Assembly (NCBI GenBank): GCA_017477855.1
Contig: JAFUUN010000018.1
Location: forward strand, 1 to 14,643
Reading direction: 5' to 3'
DNA length: 14,643 bases
From: Rickettsiales bacterium
GTDB taxonomy: Bacteria; Pseudomonadota; Alphaproteobacteria; Rickettsiales; Deianiraeaceae
Shown: in pieces, positions 13,422 to 14,643 of the stretch
Layout of the letters: each line of letters starts with the position of its first letter
Numbering within the stretch: the stretch's first letter is position 1
Program-made: the position numbers and the translations under genes
The notes under the pieces: generated by a model
Database searches by the model: none
What the model was told of the DNA's origin: nothing
What the model saw: the letters and a program-made list of their open reading frames with translations, nothing else

Positions 13422-13436
13422 ATTTTTATTTGCAAG
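13422..13436. repeat. Recurrent intergenic motif TTTTTATTTGCAAG, copy upstream of secY
   Basis: This is the third exact copy of the 14-mer (13423-13436). It lies between the secY start and palindrome C copy 4, in the only stretch where a secY promoter could sit downstream of the repeat. Confidence 0.6.
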
Positions 13437-13454
13437 AAATAATGAAGAAGATTT

Positions 13455-13535
13455 GTTGCGCGGCGCGGAGCGCGTTTGGCCGACGAGGAACGAGGCGCAG
13501 CCAAACGGCGAGGGCGTGGCCTCGGGCGGCGCAAC
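13455..13535 (-). repeat. Palindromic repeat C, copy 4, upstream of secY
   Basis: This 81-base copy differs from copy 2 at one base (A to G near the right end). Unlike the other three copies it is not next to a stop codon: it lies 54 nt upstream of the secY start and 195 nt after the DUF1460-type gene. It supplies the false N-terminal extension of the SecY frame. Confidence 0.92.
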
Positions 13536-13730
13536 ACAAAAAACACCAACAAACAATTTCTTGCCAGTGGGCGATCCGTTTTTTATTTTCTTATTAGAAA
13601 CTTAAATCTAATACAAGAAATATCATTATTTCATTTCACTGATAACTTTATAAATATTTAGTTCTATCTACTAAACTTCCTACAAGTAAAGATAATATTA
13701 ATAGAGAGTATAAATAAGGAAATGGAGATG
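13536..13730. other. AT-rich non-coding gap
   Basis: This is 195 bases between palindrome C copy 4 and the end of the DUF1460-type gene. I see no ORF of note, tRNA or clear terminator. The only GC-rich patch is CCAGTGGGCGATCCG near 13564-13578. It may hold the 3' end signal of the rpmG transcript and the promoter region of secY. Confidence 0.5.
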
Positions 13731-14468
13731 TTAAGAGGATATCCTTGTGAGATAAATCCCAGCCCACTTTTCTTTTTTTACCGCAAGATATGATGTAAGT
13801 TTTACTTTCACGACCTTGCCTTGTGGAACATCATGTCCTTTTCTGCCTGATGCATGGATTAAGTAAATCTCGCCGTTTTTGACTTCTATAATGCCGAGAT
13901 GACCGATCGCCTCATTCAATTTTGAGCGCTTTTCTGGAAACTTGTATAGGAACAAAATGTCACCGTTTTGCACGCGTTGTTGGAGCTTTTTGCTGTTAAT
14001 AAAGTCCTGACTTTTTACATAGTAAAACTGCTTGTAATGCCGTGAGCCAGCCATTACAGACATCTCATTTTCGGCGTAAATGCTCTTCCCCCATTTACCG
14101 CTAAAAATCATATCTTCACTGTAATCAAAGCGGTTTTCGTAGTTGGTAACGAGGCCATCTTTATCCAATTTACACTTGTCATGGAACATCTTGTCGCAGG
14201 CAATATCAGATGCTTTTTTGTTGTCACCGTCAGCCAATGCCAATGGGACACTCCTGAATACGAGATACATGCAGTCAATCTCGTCATCAATTATCAGTTT
14301 TCTGCTTTGAACATAAAGCCCAATTGGAATTCTGTCGTAATGTGTACCCACAAAACTATTGGCATATTTAGCTATTTTGTCGCCCAATTCACCACTGGTC
14401 GCAACATTTGAAAATGCACTACAAGAACACACTAACAAACACGCAAATCTCACCAACCAAAACTTCAC
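13731..14468 (-). CDS. DUF1460-type N-acetylmuramoyl-L-alanine amidase-like protein, exported (possible lipoprotein)
   Basis: The 245-residue protein begins with a signal sequence (MKFWLVRFACLLVCSCSAFS). The cysteine at 16 in VCSC could be a lipobox, though Cys at -2 is unusual, so cleavage by signal peptidase I is also possible. The mature part fits the DUF1460 branch of the NlpC/P60-like fold: IDCMYLVFRSVPLALAD supplies the candidate nucleophile Cys66 (family DCxTFVExxLALA), NGDILFLY the gate to the second half, and AIGHLGII (His190) plus LIHASG (His205) the remaining active-site region. A role in trimming or recycling peptidoglycan in the periplasm is inferred from the family. It starts with GTG at 14468, three bases after the rpmG stop, so the two are probably co-translated. 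A 330-base gap separates it from secY. Other NlpC/P60-like hydrolases are the main alternative. Confidence 0.75.
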   Translation of the reverse strand: MKFWLVRFACLLVCSCSAFSNVATSGELGDKIAKYANSFVGTHYDRIPIGLYVQSRKLIIDDEIDCMYLVFRSVPLALADGDNKKASDIACDKMFHDKCKLDKDGLVTNYENRFDYSEDMIFSGKWGKSIYAENEMSVMAGSRHYKQFYYVKSQDFINSKKLQQRVQNGDILFLYKFPEKRSKLNEAIGHLGIIEVKNGEIYLIHASGRKGHDVPQGKVVKVKLTSYLAVKKEKWAGIYLTRISS

Positions 14469-14471
14469 AAC

Positions 14472-14642
14472 CTAACTATTAACCAATTTTTTCTGTTTGA
14501 ATAATGCGTGTTTTCTTAAATATGGGTCAAATTTTTTAAATGCTAACTTTGTTTGGTTTTTTCTTGGATCAACCCAGCGAACATATGAATATCCACTTTC
14601 TTCATTTGTCAATAACACCAATGTTCTGTTTTTCTTTGCCAT
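14472..14642 (-). CDS. rpmG: Large ribosomal subunit protein bL33
   Basis: This 56-residue basic protein reads MAKKNRTLVLLTNEESGY, then SYVRWVDPRKNQTKL, then AFKKFDPYLRKHALFKQKK. It matches bL33, including the KFDPYLRKHALFKQ region (YDPxxRKHVxFKE in homologues). It lacks the two Cys pairs of zinc-binding L33 forms, so it is the zinc-free type. The ATG lies one base inside the window edge; because bL33 usually starts MAK, this is taken as the true start. It leads into the DUF1460-type gene with a three-base gap. Confidence 0.9.
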   Translation of the reverse strand: MAKKNRTLVLLTNEESGYSYVRWVDPRKNQTKLAFKKFDPYLRKHALFKQKKLVNS

Positions 14643-14643
14643 A

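Noticed and set aside
13401..13556. 52-codon N-terminal extension of SecY from TTG 13556
   Set aside because: It is the translation of palindrome C copy 4 and its flank, does not resemble SecY, and a normal SecY start exists at ATG 13400.

Overview
The window is about 14.6 kb of AT-rich bacterial chromosome. It is interrupted by short, very GC-rich palindromic repeats. The protein families, the low GC and the weak or missing Shine-Dalgarno sites fit an obligately host-associated alphaproteobacterium of the Rickettsiales or Holosporales kind. That placement is inferred from gene content and overall look, not from any marker that settles it. No rRNA, tRNA, CRISPR array, transposase or phage gene was seen.

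Layout. Positions 1-3420 are a minus-strand run: tpiA, then a degenerate carA-like gene, then uppS, then an unrecognised gene cut by the left edge. Positions 3475-3712 hold a composite GC-rich repeat. Minus-strand typA follows at 3724-5544. Upstream of it lies a family 8 glycosyltransferase gene whose 5' end carries a (GA)9 dinucleotide tract and appears to be phase-variable; in the state printed here it is OFF. Diverging from it is a plus-strand gene for a 472-residue cysteine-rich orphan protein (6704-8122). An inverted copy of the composite repeat follows (8130-8374), then plus-strand ychF (8455-9564), then a third copy of the palindromic module between convergent genes. From 14642 down to 9688 everything is on the minus strand: rpmG, a DUF1460-type cell-wall amidase-like lipoprotein candidate, a gap with a fourth palindromic module, secY, dnaQ, a shrunken and degenerate isocitrate-dehydrogenase-like gene, and a charged coiled-coil protein of unknown function.

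How the parts fit. Most recognisable genes are housekeeping: translation (rpmG, typA, ychF), protein export (secY), proofreading (dnaQ), glycolysis (tpiA) and the lipid carrier for cell-wall and surface glycans (uppS). The glycosyltransferase and the DUF1460 protein point to surface glycan and peptidoglycan work. The notable layers are: (1) a microsatellite contingency switch on a glycosyltransferase; (2) two central-metabolism homologues, CarA-like and IDH-like, that keep their fold but have lost catalytic motifs while staying tightly packed with intact genes; (3) a four-copy palindromic repeat with compensatory base changes in its stem, placed 6-11 nt after stop codons in a fixed orientation, as if it were a mobile 3'-end or terminator module; (4) a larger inverted repeat pair around typA, the glycosyltransferase and the orphan gene; and (5) a 14-base motif repeated exactly upstream of three minus-strand genes.
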